A program made the position numbers and the translations under genes. The notes under the pieces were generated by a model. That model did no database searches, was not told the origin of the DNA, and saw nothing but the letters and a program-made list of their open reading frames with translations. DNA of 64,000 bases, taken from Dipteris shenzhenensis. Its lineage: Eukaryota; Polypodiophyta; Polypodiopsida; Gleicheniales. Below, piece by piece: positions 35,660 through 47,600 of this stretch (positions are counted from its first letter, which is position 1; every line of letters begins with the position of its first letter). The DNA is taken from the NCBI GenBank assembly GCA_047967505.1, contig CM106540.1; one strand, given 5' to 3'.

Positions 35660-37775
35660 ATGCTGCAATGTAGTCATATTTTCAGGTTGTTTCCCAATGG
35701 TAGTAATTAGATGCTGAATACTCTCAGCCCGAAATGCTAGCAGATCGGCTTCTGTATATGATTCCATTTTGACTGGTAACTCCAAATCAAAAATCTCTCT
35801 AAGAAACAACATGCAGTTGTAGGCAACTCTCCACCCACAGCTGTGTCCATCTTTTTGCTCCACTGGCAGACGTCTTTTGAATTCTACTTGATCTTGTTGC
35901 TCCGTGGTTGTTCTGACAGCAGATACTAGCCGATATGCAGCACTGTCCATCATGACATATTAAATATATTAATATGTCATGATCATAAGATACAAAATAA
36001 GAAAGTATCAAAAATATTAAGAGAATAATTACCTTGGGGAGTTGGCATGATAGCCTTCTATTGAATTCACAAACCATAAATGGTTGAGTTCAAGGTCCCA
36101 GAAGATCAGACTCCAATGTGAGCTACATGACCAGAATAAAAATGATTATTGTTTTACACAAACTTGCCAAAGAAATAGTAAAAATAAGGTTAGAGGTGAT
36201 ACTTACGCCTCATGATAAGGCATTAAGATGACTCGCACCCCATCTAAATTCAAAATTCAAAGGGCTTAACCAGGTACAAACATCTTCTATAGTCTTTTGA
36301 GGAGAGCTAAGAATAGAAGAAAGGAGAGCATCGAGCATGTAGACACGATGCTGCACTGCTCTAGGAAGCTGAGAAATAACTACACTGCACCAAAAAATAA
36401 ACAAACATTAGCTCATAGAATTGATTTGCATTCTACACTAGGAAACTGATATATAACTACATTGTGAATAAATAAAAAAATGTTAGCTCATTGAAGTAGC
36501 AACAAATAAATAAACGTTACCTGAGAATGGCCGGATGTGATTTTTTGGTGAGCTTTTTGTCATGAGCTTTTTCTCAATTTTCATGAATATTGTGAGCTTT
36601 TCATTAACCTGAGAGAGAGAGAGGGGGGGGGTCATGGAGTGGGGTGGATGGAAAGTTTGGGTTGTGGTTGCAGTTAAGAGGAGAGAGGGGGGGGAGGGGA
36701 GATAAAGGAAAAGGGGAGGGATGGGTGCATGGGTAAAGTGGCATGGAGAAGGGAGGGGAGGGGAGTTGGAATATATATTCGTTATCATAGTTAGAGGGGG
36801 AACTTATAAGGTATGCAAAGAGGAGTGTAAGGAGGAGAGAGAGGATGAGGAATGTGAAAGTTATGTTCATCTACTAAATGTACAGGGGAAGGGAGAGCAT
36901 ATGGGAAATTTGTTCATTTTCAAATTGTATAATTTGATAGATTTGACCTCATGTTTGGATTCCTCGTTGAATTCCGATCATTTTGAGTACCAACATGACC
37001 ATATTTCGATAAAAATTGGAAAAATGGTGTTTTTGTCATGAATTCATTTTAACCTGTTTTGGGCCTATTTTGAGTCTGCGCTAGCGCAGACTCAAAATAG
37101 GCCCAAAACAGGCCAAAATGACAAAAATACCATTTTTCCAATTTTTATCGCAATATGGTCATGTTGGTACTCAAAATGACCGGAATTTGACGAGGAATCC
37201 AAATATGAGGTCAAAAGTTTCAAATTATACACTTTTAAAATGAACATATCTCCCATAGTTCCTCCCTTCTACTTTGAATATGGACATATCTTCCATAATT
37301 TTTTGCCTCCTACTGCCACTCATATCCGCCCCCCCCTTGTGCATAGTATACACTCTTCCACCCCTTCCACATGCTATGAAAATGAATATATCCTATATCC
37401 TCTCCCCCTCTTTCTAACCTCCCCATCTTTCTTATAACAAAAACATGTATGGATTTCTAAAAAAAGCTCACAAAAACAAAGGAAATGGTAAAAAAGCTCA
37501 CATTAAAAAGCTCACCAAAAGATTTTTCCCAGAATGGCCAAGATAACATTGTCATTAACCTCTTTTAAAGGATTGGAGAGGATTGAAACCTCCTCTCTAC
37601 CAAAGCTTAAATACTGAGGTTCTCGTTTCAAAACGATCCTAACTTCAAATGAGCTCTCCATTTCATCCAATGCAGCTAAATTTGATTTTTCAATCAAATT
37701 TAGAGGTGGTTGCATTGTTGAAGTAGAAGGGAGTGCCTCCGTATTGACTTCATCCATTTCTTCTCCCTCTATTGC
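35660..37775 (-). pseudogene. Ulp1-like protease module 1, with frameshift and transposon in its first exon
   Basis: The first exon starts at 37775 after a TTTACAG acceptor and encodes EVRIVLKREPQYLSFG. It is split by the fold-back element at 36533-37530 and would end at 36521 before GTAACG. The second segment (VVISQLPRAVQHRVYMLDALL) is frameshifted near 36245, just before the conserved end. The third exon (36122-36033) carries SHWSLIFWDLELNHLWFVNS with the His. The fourth (35942-35660) carries LPVEQKDGHSCGWRVAYN with Gln and Cys (codon 35837-35839). Splice phases of the last two exons join cleanly. The catalytic residues remain but the gene is broken. Confidence 0.65.
36524..37539. mobile_element. 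Fold-back, Mutator-like (MITE-type) element with 9-bp target duplication
   Basis: The element is 998 bp (36533-37530), flanked by a perfect 9-bp direct repeat AGAATGGCC at 36524-36532 and 37531-37539. A 9-bp duplication is the hallmark of Mutator-like elements. Both ends share the inverted motif TTTTGGTGAGCTTTTT near the termini. The two halves form a long imperfect inverted repeat, best from 36880 to 37260, centred between 37082 and 37083 (TGCGCTAGCGCA). It encodes no transposase and is non-autonomous. It sits at the last codons of an exon of the Ulp1-like locus, immediately before the splice donor. Confidence 0.93.
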
Positions 37776-37903
37776 CTGTAAACAAATATGAGAGATTAGA
37801 TTCATTATCTTTAAATTTAAATCTTATTTAAAAAATTGTATTTAGTTGAGAAATAGAGAGTTCATATTGCTAAGTATTGTCGTAGTGGCCTTTTTTCATA
37901 ACC

Positions 37904-40900
37904 CTACGAGCCATAATTATCAAAGAAGGCATCATCATGTTTGTCTTCATCCACCAACCTCTCTGTGAACGGGTCATGTAAGTCCATCTTTTCATCATCA
38001 TCAACTGGGACATTATGATCTTCAAGGTAATCATCCATGTCATCGGTGTCCTTGTGGTCTATCTCTTTTTCATAGCCTGTGGTTAGATCTGCTTGAAGCT
38101 GGAAATAAGCCATGAAATGTTTATTTTCAATAATATTTGTGGAGTTGCCTTTTCTTAGGAGATCCTCAAATAAATATCCCATCCTGCACAAGGTGACCTC
38201 CCAACCTGCCGGTAGCAAATTCTCCATCATGGTAAGCAAGAGACTCCCACTTTTTGTAGGACTTCCATAGTTGTTTTTTTGATAATGTATGGACCTGGGA
38301 ATATCTTACTCTTCTAGCATCAATCTCAAATTATTTGAATTCCCTATTATGTTCTTTTGTAAGGAGTGATCAGGGTTGGGACTCCGCATACACAGAAAGA
38401 ATGATTCAAGAGTTTGAATCGCTATGCCACATTCTCTCTTGCCTCTCTTTGCTGCATAAACACCACTATAGATCTTCAAATCTGATGAATATGCTCGCTC
38501 TAGAGTAACCTGCATGGCTTCTTTGTCTTTTTTATCAACAAAAATGACAATGTTGCAAATCGCCACTTTGCTAATGGTGGTATATACTATTCTATCAATG
38601 AAGTTATGGATATCATCGCTAGAAACTTCATTGATAAAGAATAGTTGTGGCTTATCCCATGCTGACCATTCTTGAAGAAGTCATCTTCTGAGACTCCCCT
38701 GAAGTTCACAAGCTTTCCAGACTCTGCCGTAACCTCTACATTGAATTGAAAGCTTTGGTGCATATCTGTTGGCATCCTTATCTCGCTGATTAATCTTTCC
38801 ACATATGCAACCACCTGTTGTGGGATTTCTTTTCTCATATAAGAGGTTACTATCTCCGACCCATCTTCATCCTTTTTAATCCACCTGTTTGGCCATAGCT
38901 TTACCTTGGGTGTTGACAAAGAAGCTATATGCTTCACCACATTATAGTCAATGTTACAATGAGTAAGTGGAATTTGTTTCTCTGACAGCAAATACTTAAT
39001 GGCACTATGCACTGCATCACGCCTCACCTGAAAAATTTTAAAGAAAGAATGGTTTTTTGGAAAAAAAGACAAAGACCACTGCATGGAAGAATGCATCAAT
39101 GGATGCATACTTATCAGGTAAGTACTTTACAGGCCTCCACATCCTTGCCATCAACTCCTTCTTATCCATTACCTTTGACTTGCCGGAGATAAACAAAGGA
39201 GCTTCATAGGTCAGCTGTCCACGCTCACAAGCAATGCACGTTTCAAGCATCTCATTGAACACTTCAACAGGACGAAATATGATAGAAGTGTAGTCGGCAT
39301 ATCTGTCCCTCACCACCTTGAGGCTTGTCATACTTTCTTCTCGCTCTTGAGTTCCCCTAGGCACAACTGCACTCAAAGAAGTATAAAAGTTTGTGAGTGT
39401 GTCGGCGTCTACTTTTGTGACCTTTTGCTTCAAATCACGATTTGGAGAACCAAATGTTGTCCATATAACCCTTGCCTTCTGTAAGACCTTTGATGTTGAG
39501 GATATCTTACGCTTTCCATGGACATAATGATTAAGTCTTCTCAATCAAATACTTGATCTCATGCTTGAATACACAGATTGTTGCAGGATAATAATGGAAT
39601 GAACTTATCTTTACAAATTGTTCTAGAGTGAGTCTTTTGCCCTCCTTTGCTTCCCTTGCGATCTGATTACAAGCATAAGCCCAATGTTGACCATCAATGG
39701 GCTGGAATCTGCAATGAAGGAGGAATTCCTTCTTTACTTCCTTTAGCATATTCTCACCTTGTGCCTCTTCACCTTGTTCATGTGGAATATTTTTCAGAGT
39801 GTCTTTAAAGAATTGACTGAAGGTTTCCTCGAAATGTGTAGGCCCTGTAAATGTTATTTGATCCAGAAAACTATTTTTGGTTGGACAAAACATTATTGGG
39901 TGCAAGACCACATTGCTTGCCACAGGTTTCTTACCATCTCTCAAAGCCTCGTATATTTGCATTGCATAGGATATATCAAGGCTTCGGCTATTAGTAAAGA
40001 GAGCTGCAGCTTCCACATCTTTGGCATTCACAAACCACGTCCTTTGACCCCAGATATATCCCACATCATCATCTGTAACTGCTTCATTAAGACGCAGATT
40101 AAGATTTTTGATTGATGTGAGTTCATCCTGATCATCTTCAGCCCCGAGTTCTGAGTCTTCTTCATCTTTCTCTTTTTTTGACCGTTTTTCATCCACATTA
40201 TCTTTCTCTACAGTGGGACGATGTCTTTTTTTACTGCTTGGAACCGTGGCTCTTGCAGTACTAGCCTTTTGCATTTCACGTCGTGGTTTGCTAGCAAGAG
40301 CTTCTAGCATAACTGCAGTGGATCGACCTTGATCTTCTTCAATTTTTTTTAATTCCCATGCACTCAAGGCTTGTTTTTCATCATCCTTAGTTACATCCAC
40401 CATTTCTGGCTCTAGAAGTTTACGCTCATGTTCTACAGGTTTGTGATAGTGTGCCTGTTCTTCTTGTCCCTACATCGAAGTCTGAGCTTTTTTATCTCCT
40501 TCATGTGAAGATCCTTGAATATGAGGAGCATAGTCTGCATCCTGAAAGTATTCAAACATTATCTTTGCATGCATCCTTTTTGCCACCACACTAGGAAATT
40601 GCTCCCAAGTATATGAAAGAGTCTCCAATGCACTTTGCAGCTCTGGAAACTTTGATGGTTGAGGAGGAGGCATCACAAAGGTCTTTGAGTCTCTCCTTGA
40701 CACAATAAAATGAATACCGCCAACTTCAGGATCTGAATTCTTTGTTAAAATATCCACAAATGTGTCTTTTCGCTGTATTATTATGCCTACCACAAGGCTT
40801 GAAGTCATATCTTTTTTGAAGAAAGTAGCATCCCATGGATCTTCAACACCATTGAACTCCCTTTTTGACATAAGTAGAAAGAGTCTCTTTTCCTTTTGAT

Positions 40901-41063
40901 GAAGAAACCAAGCTCTTCTGCCCATGTGTATCGAGTCCACCTACAAAAGCCATTGGGGCTATATTCCTTTCGTTTGAAATTCAGAGTGACATCAGAAATC
41001 AGAAACCCATTCTCTAATCTCAGAGTCATTTAGGAAAGCCATCACATTAGCTGATTGCTCCAT
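37904..41063 (-). pseudogene. N-terminal part of the Ulp1-like locus, unrecognised protein, broken
   Basis: On the minus strand a likely start ATG at 41063-41061 is followed by 19 codons, a small intron (GTTTCTG...TTTTGTAG) and a long frame from about 40942 to 39531. That frame is open except for a TAG at 40470-40472. A Lys/Glu-rich low-complexity part (near 40130-40280) resembles a nuclear localisation region (SSKKRHRP, DEKRSKKEKDEE). Further on, another frame (39544-39119) and an exon entering at a TTTTTCAG acceptor near 39028 continue the protein. One-base frameshifts occur near 39540 and 38690. A TAA at 38306 and a TAG at 37904 interrupt the last part, which ends in an acidic stretch. I do not recognise any domain. 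It adjoins the Ulp1-like modules on the same strand and may be the same gene. Confidence 0.5.
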
Positions 41064-42209
41064 AATCCTACAAGAAAAGATAATGAAGAATTTAGATACA
41101 TACAAGTAAAGTACAATATACAACCCTTGATACAATAAATGTGGGAAATAGCCCAAAAGGCTTTACAAGGCTTCATATGGCAATAAATGTGGGAAATAGC
41201 CTAAAAGGCTTTACAAGGCTTAAATATTTGTACAAATGTAAAAAAATTAGCCAATAAAGCTTTACAAGTAATATAAAATGTCATCTAGTGATAAAGCTTC
41301 AATCTTTGTGAAGACATGTAATCTGTCCATCCATTGATTTACCCTCTAGTCATAAAGCTTCAATCTTCATGATGACATGTAATCTGTCCATCCATTGATA
41401 TCTGTGCACTGATACCCAACTAATGCAATCTATCCACTAAAAACTGTTCCACTGATATCCACTTATGCAGCCCACATGATATCCACTTATGCATCCCACT
41501 GATACTCGTTAAATAGTGAATGGTCGGGATGGTCGGGTTTATTACAAGGCGCTTCATATGACAATAAATGTAAAAAATAGCATAGAAGGCTTTACAAGGG
41601 TTTTTATGACAATAAAGGAGCTTAAATATTTATACAAATGCAATAAAAATAACCAATAATCATCAAGCTCCAATATGTCCCATGACATGTAATCTGTCCA
41701 CTGATATCTGCTCATGCAATCTGCCCACTGATAAACTTCTTGGTAAATGGTAAAAGGTCTTATTTAATAGCATGTTATGAGTGTTAAACCGCATGTGAGC
41801 GAAGGGACTGACAACGATTAGGAACTAGTTAGAAAAATTTGAGCATGGCTTTGATTGGCAACTTGGAGAATTGTCTCTCCTCTAAGGCAATCTAATCTAT
41901 GCTAAACTATGCTAAACCAACCGTCGAAGCAAAGAAAAGCAATAAATAATTTCTTTTTCTGTGTTCATTTTAATGTGCTGGGGTTTAAGAGGCTTAAATA
42001 TGCAAAAGAAGGGGTTGTGATGTAGAGGCTAAACTTGCATGTGATATAAATGAAGAACAAGTATCTAAAGAAAAGTTAACTTTTTTCAATTTAAAAGATG
42101 AATATATATATAAATATTATCTCACCTTCAAAACAAACCATAAATTCACTCTTTTATAATTTTTTAAAAGTATAATATAAAACATGTAAATATATAAAAC
42201 TCTCTTTAC
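41064..42209. other. AT-rich flank of the Ulp1-like locus with small tandem repeats
   Basis: No gene is seen. A 48-bp unit is repeated at 41133 and 41181 (GGGAAATAGCC...GGCTTTACAAGG). A 61-bp-spaced repeat lies at 41280-41400 (GACATGTAATCTGTCCATCC). Variants of both recur to about 41720. The minus-strand promoter of the neighbouring locus would lie here but no element could be assigned. Confidence 0.6.
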
Positions 42210-42396
42210 TTTCTCTCTCTCTCTCTCTCTCTCTCGACTCCTAAATCTCTCTGTAGCCATAGTCAAGACACCTCATTCTCTCTCTTAATCTCTCTCTCTC
42301 TCTCTAACAACTCTTAAGTATTTTTCTCTCTATCCTCATCCCACTTATTCTCTCTCTCCCTCTCCCTCCCTCTAGCACAGAAGTTTCATTCCTCCC

Positions 42397-42444
<48 letters not shown>

Positions 42445-43472
42445 TCTCTCTTTCTCTCTCCCTAAGTCTCCCTATTCTCTTCTCTCTCTCTCTCTCTTTT
42501 CCTCTCTCCTCTCGCCACGTTTCATTCTTATAAACATCTCTCTCTCTCCCTCTCTCTCCCTCTCTCTCTCTCCCTCTCTCTCTTTCCCTCTCTCCCTCTT
42601 TCTCTCTCTCCCTCTCTCTCTTTCTCTCTCTCTCCCTCTCTCTCCCTACTCTCTCCTTCCCTCAAGCAGCCACGGCCCCTAAGAGACCCTCTTCTCTCTC
42701 TTAATCTCTCTCCCCCTCTCTCCTCTCTCTTTCTTTCCCTCCCTACTCTTCTCTCTCATTTAAGGAGCCCCTTCTCTCTCTCTCTCTCCCTCTCTCCCTC
42801 TCTCTTGGCGGCCAGAGCCGCCAAGAGCCCCTCTTCTCTCTCTTAATTTATCTCTTTCTCTCTCTCCTCTCTCTTCTCTCTTTCTCTCCCTCCCTATTCT
42901 CTCATTTCTCAAATTTACAAACTCAAATATAAATAAAAAACTAATTAAAATAGAACTCAAAACCTCAAATAAGAAACTAATTTAATCCCTCTCTCTCCCT
43001 CTCTCTCTTTCTCTCTCTCTCCCTCTCTCTCTTTCCCTCTCTCTCTCTTTCTCTCTCTCCCTCTCTCTCTCTTTCTCTCTCTCTCCCTACTCTCTCCCTC
43101 CCTCAAAGCAGCCACGGCCCCCAAGAGACTCTCTTCTCTCTCTTAATCTCTCTCTCCTTCTCTCCTCTCTCTTTCTTTCCCTCCCTACTCTTCTCTCTCA
43201 TTTAAGGAGCCCCTCTTCTCTCTGTGAATCTCTCTCTCTCTCTCTCCCTCTCTCCCTCTCCTCTCTCATTTAAGGAGCCCCTCTTCTCTCTCTGAATTTC
43301 TCTCTTTCCCTCTCTCCTCTCTCCTCTCTCTTTCTCTCCCTCCCTATTCTCTCATTTCTCAAATTTACAAACTCAAATATAAATAAAAAACTAATTAAAA
43401 TAGAACTCAAAAACTCAAATAAGAAACTAATTTAAAAAGAATTGTAATGTCTTCTAAAAGAACCCCCTCTCA
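42210..43472. repeat. Long CT-rich array with a duplicated block of about 450 bp
   Basis: The plus strand is dominated by CTCTCT with CCCTCTCT variants. A block containing GCAGCCACGGCCCC, CATTTAAGGAGCCCC and an AT-rich end (ATAAATAAAAAACTAATT) occurs at about 42640-42990 and again at about 43080-43440. A small hairpin (GGCGGCCAGAGCCGCC) sits near 42815. The array runs into the assembly gap. Confidence 0.9.
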
Positions 43473-43572
43473 NNNNNNNNNNNNNNNNNNNNNNNNNNNN
43501 NNNNNNNNNNNNNNNNNNNNNNNNNNNNNNNNNNNNNNNNNNNNNNNNNNNNNNNNNNNNNNNNNNNNNNNN
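43473..43572. other. Assembly gap (100 N)
   Basis: Exactly 100 undetermined bases lie between the CT array and the C-rich minisatellite. The round number suggests a gap of unknown length. The 5' LTR of element A may be missing here. Confidence 0.98.
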
Positions 43573-44317
43573 TTCCCCCCTCCTCTCAACCCCTCCCACC
43601 CCCTTGCCCCCCTCTCAGCCCTCCCTCCCCCTCCTTCGAGACCCCCCCCGAGCCCTCCCCCCCTTTCCCCACCCCCCCTTCCCCCGGACTGGCGGCCGCG
43701 GCCACCAGCCCCCTCCCCTCCTCTCAACCCCTCCCACCCCTCCCACCCCCCTTCACCCCTCCCAACCCCTCCCCAGGCTGGCGGCCGCGGCCGCCAGCCC
43801 CCTCTCCCTCTCAGCCCTCCCCCCCCTCTTCCCCACCCCCCTTCGCGACCCCCCAGCCCCCCAGCCCTCCCCCCCCTCTTCCCCACACCCCCCTTCCCCC
43901 GGGCTGGCGGCCGCGGCCGCCAGCCCCCCCTCCTCTCAACCCCTCCCAGCCCCTTCCCGCCCTCTCAGCCCTCCCCCCCGCCCTTTGCGACCCCCCCAGC
44001 CCACCCCCCCTCTTCCCCACCCCCCCTTCCCCCGCGCTGGCAACCGCGGCCGCCAGCCCCCCTCCTCTCAACCCCTCCCACCCCTTCCCCCCCTCTCAGC
44101 CCTCCCCCCCCTTCGTGACCCCCCCCCCTCCCACCTTTGCGACCCCCCCTTCCCCTGGCAGCCGCGGCCGCCAGCCTCCCCCCTCCTCTCAACCCCTCCC
44201 ACCCCCTTCCCCCCCACCCAAGCCCCTCCTCGGGCTGGCGGCCGTGGCCGCCAACCCCCCCCCTCTCAGCCCTCCACCCCCCCCTCTTCCCCCCCCCCCT
44301 TCACGACCCCCCAGCCC
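43573..44317. repeat. C-rich minisatellite with GC palindromes, left block
   Basis: The sequence is almost pure C with TCC and TCTC interruptions (units like CTCTCAACCCCTCCCACCC). It is punctuated about every 80-130 bp by a 24-bp palindrome of the type GGCTGGCGGCCG and its complement, near 43690, 43780, 43900, 44035, 44155 and 44233. Proline-rich or glycine-rich open frames here are by-products of the repeat. C-runs could form i-motifs, and the G-rich complement could form quadruplexes. Confidence 0.9.
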
Positions 44318-44638
44318 TCGGTAACTTTATTTTTCTGATTCGAGGCCATTTCGAGGCCCGTTTTGAAGGCGGAAATTCTTCGCAGGGACTCAGAAAAAGG
44401 CCCTGTTTTGGCTGTGCGACCACTGCGCGGCTAGTCGGTGGAAAGTTGCCGCAGAATCGTATGCCTGTGTGTAGAGATATTGGGAGTTGCAAATTCATGC
44501 TTGTTGCCTATTGATGCAAAATCGTCACTAGGAAGTGACTGTGTGGTGAAATACCACTTTTGTCAGTTTTGTAGATCTGCCCGTGTGAGGCAAAAGCTGT
44601 GTTTTTTGCAGTGACAGAATATTTTGCAGTGTTCTGTA

Positions 44639-47600
44639 ATGGCATCTGATTCTCTTTCACAGATTGTCACTGAAAAGCTTGACAAGAACAACTTCCAGGC
44701 ATGGAAGTTTAGAATGACGAATTTCTTGATGGGAAAAGGCTATTGGGAGTTCATTACAGGAAATGAAGAAGAACCTGTTCTTCCTAATGTTCCCAATCAA
44801 CAGGAAATGCAGGCATTCAAAGGATGGCACGAGAGAGCCAGGAAAGTTATGTATTGGCTGTCTATCAGTATTTCGGACTCCATGATTGTGCATATTTAGG
44901 ATGCAAGTACGCCAAAGGAGGCATGGGATACTTTGGCAAAAATGTACAGCACAAATAGGCAAGCCAGGAAAATGCAGCTCAAACAGGAGTTGCACAATGT
45001 GCAGAGAGAAAATTTGAGCATAAACGACTACCACATGAAGGTGAAGAAAATTGCAGATGCACTTGCTTCCATTGGGTCGCCAGTGGAAGATGATGATCTA
45101 GTTTCTGTGACCTTGAATGGTCTAGGAAAGGATTATGCGTAGTTCCGGACATCCATTGCCGTCCGTGAAAAATTTCCAGATTTTGAAGAGTTGTTTGCTC
45201 TTCTAATTTTTGAAGAGCAGAGAAATGGGGGTGCATCTTCTTCAGGAGGAACTTCAAAAGAAACTGTCTTCTACTCAAATGCTGGCAGAGGTAGAGGCAG
45301 AGGTAGAGGAGGCCGATCTGCAGGCCGTGGTAGAAATCAGAATATGCAGCAAACGCAAGAAAACCAGTCCTATGCAGGAGGACGTGGTAACTCTAGAGGC
45401 AAGGGGAGCCAAAGAGGCCGTGGTGGATGGCAGAGAGGCCAAAATGCAAACAGCAATGTTGAATGCTACTACTGTGGCAAAATCGGTCATATGGCTAAGG
45501 ATTGCTATAAAAAGCAGAATGACATTATGAATGGAAAATTGCAGCAAGGCAATTATGCATCTTCTAGTAGGCAGGGTGATGACAGAAATGAGCATCTATT
45601 TATGGTGCAGCATATGACCAATTCTGTGACAAGTGCAAAAGAAAAAAATGATGTGTGGTACGTTGACTCAGGTGCATCAAACCACATGACAGGTCATGCA
45701 GAATGGATGCAAGATGCAAGGAAAATGGAAAAGCCAGGATTTGTGGAGACTGGTGATGATACTGCACATCCTATTGTGCATATTGGTAAAATTCCTTTGT
45801 CTATGCAGGATGGGAAAAAGAAATACCTGTCCGATGTATTTCATGTCCCGAACATCACCAAGAACCTGGTTTCTGTTGGTCAAATGGTTGAGTAGGGCTT
45901 GCAGGTTAGATTTAATCCTCATGGATGCTTTGTTGAGGATATGAAAAATAACGGTCGCTTGATAGCAAAAGGAAAGAAGAAGGGCAGGATGTTTACGTTG
46001 GATGCGGACATGCCTGAATTGAGTGCAGCAATGTTTGCACATGGGACCGGTGTAGTTGCAGATATTGATATCTGGCACAAACGCATTGGTCATGTTAATA
46101 TACAGCGACTTAAATCAATGCAAGCCCAAAATATTGTTGCAAGATTGCCTAAATTCAAGGTTGCAGAAATGCACAAGGTTTGTGAAGCCTGTCAATTCGG
46201 GAAACAGGCAAGGAAACCTTTTCCTAGGCATGTTCAAGAGAGTAAAAAGCCATTGGAATTAATCCACTCTTATGTGTGGACTACTAAAGCTACATCTATT
46301 GGAGGCTGTCACTATTTTGTCACATTTATTGATGACTTCAGCAGAAAACTATGGGTGTATTTTATGAAAAAGAAAAGTGAAGTGTTTGGGCACTTCAAAG
46401 CTTTCAAAGCTATGGTTGAAAAAGAAACAGACCTGCAAATAAAATGCCTAAGGTCAGATGCAGGGGGAGAGTACCTCTCAAATGAGTTTGCAAGGTTCTT
46501 GCAGGAGCATGGTATAAAGCAGCAATATTCATGCAGTCATACCCCACAGCAAAATGGAATTGCAGAAAGGAAAAACAGGCATATTGGAGAGGTATCTCGG
46601 GCTATGCTAAATGAAAAAGATCTACCAGATTATTATTGGGCTGAAGCAGTTGCTACAGCAGTTTATATAATGAACAAGACTCCCACTGCAGCAATACATG
46701 GCATGACGCCAGAGGAGATGTATACTGGTAGGAAACCAGATATTTCTCATTTGAAAATTTTTGGTTGCATTGCCTATGTCCATGTGCCAGATGAGTTGAG
46801 GTCTAAGTTGGATCCAAAAGTTGAGAAGTGTGTCTTTATTGGTTATTCTCTGCAGCAAAAAGGGTATAGATGCTATAACCCTTCTACACGTAAGTTCACA
46901 GTGAGCAGAGATGTTGTTTTGATGAGATGAGCAGCTGGTATAAACCAGTAAATGTGATGATTGATGTAGATGCACAAAATGGTAATGCTACACAGAATTC
47001 ACAGCAGCAATCACAAAATATTAGTGGACCTGCAGTGTCCTCTAGCAGTGGTTCACATACTTCACCATGGACAGGCAGATTGAGATCAGGAGAATCTCCT
47101 CAAAGCAATGCAGAAAGTGGTATGCAGGTATCACAAAAAGGAAAAGAGAAGGTAGATCAGCCCATGTTTGATGTGAATGCAGGTCACTCTTGTGTGGATG
47201 GTGAATCCAGTGGCTCTGAACAGAGCATTGATGATGAGTTGAATATTCCCTCTGTTGTTACACCTAGAGTAAGGAAGACCAGGGATGTTTTGAGAGCACC
47301 TGGAAGTGAGCCTATTTGTGCAGGTCTACCAGGGTTAGGTATCCTGTGGATAGGCTGAAATATGATGGATTTACAACCATTCACTATGCCTATATGGTCA
47401 AAGTGATACAGGAACCAGAACCCACTTCTTTTGAGCAAGCCATGGGAAATGAAAAATGGGAGAAAGCCATGGATGAAGAAATGGATGCCTTGGATGCAAA
47501 TGCTACATGGGAATTGGTGCCTTTGCCTAAAGACAAGAATGCAATTGGCTGTAAGTGGGTTTATAAGATCAAGCACAATGCAAATGGTTCTGTGAATAGA

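Noticed and set aside
43573-44338. Proline-rich and glycine-rich open frames, like extensins or glycine-rich proteins
   Set aside because: They are produced by the C-rich minisatellite in every frame, run across the N gap, and have no start context or signal peptide.
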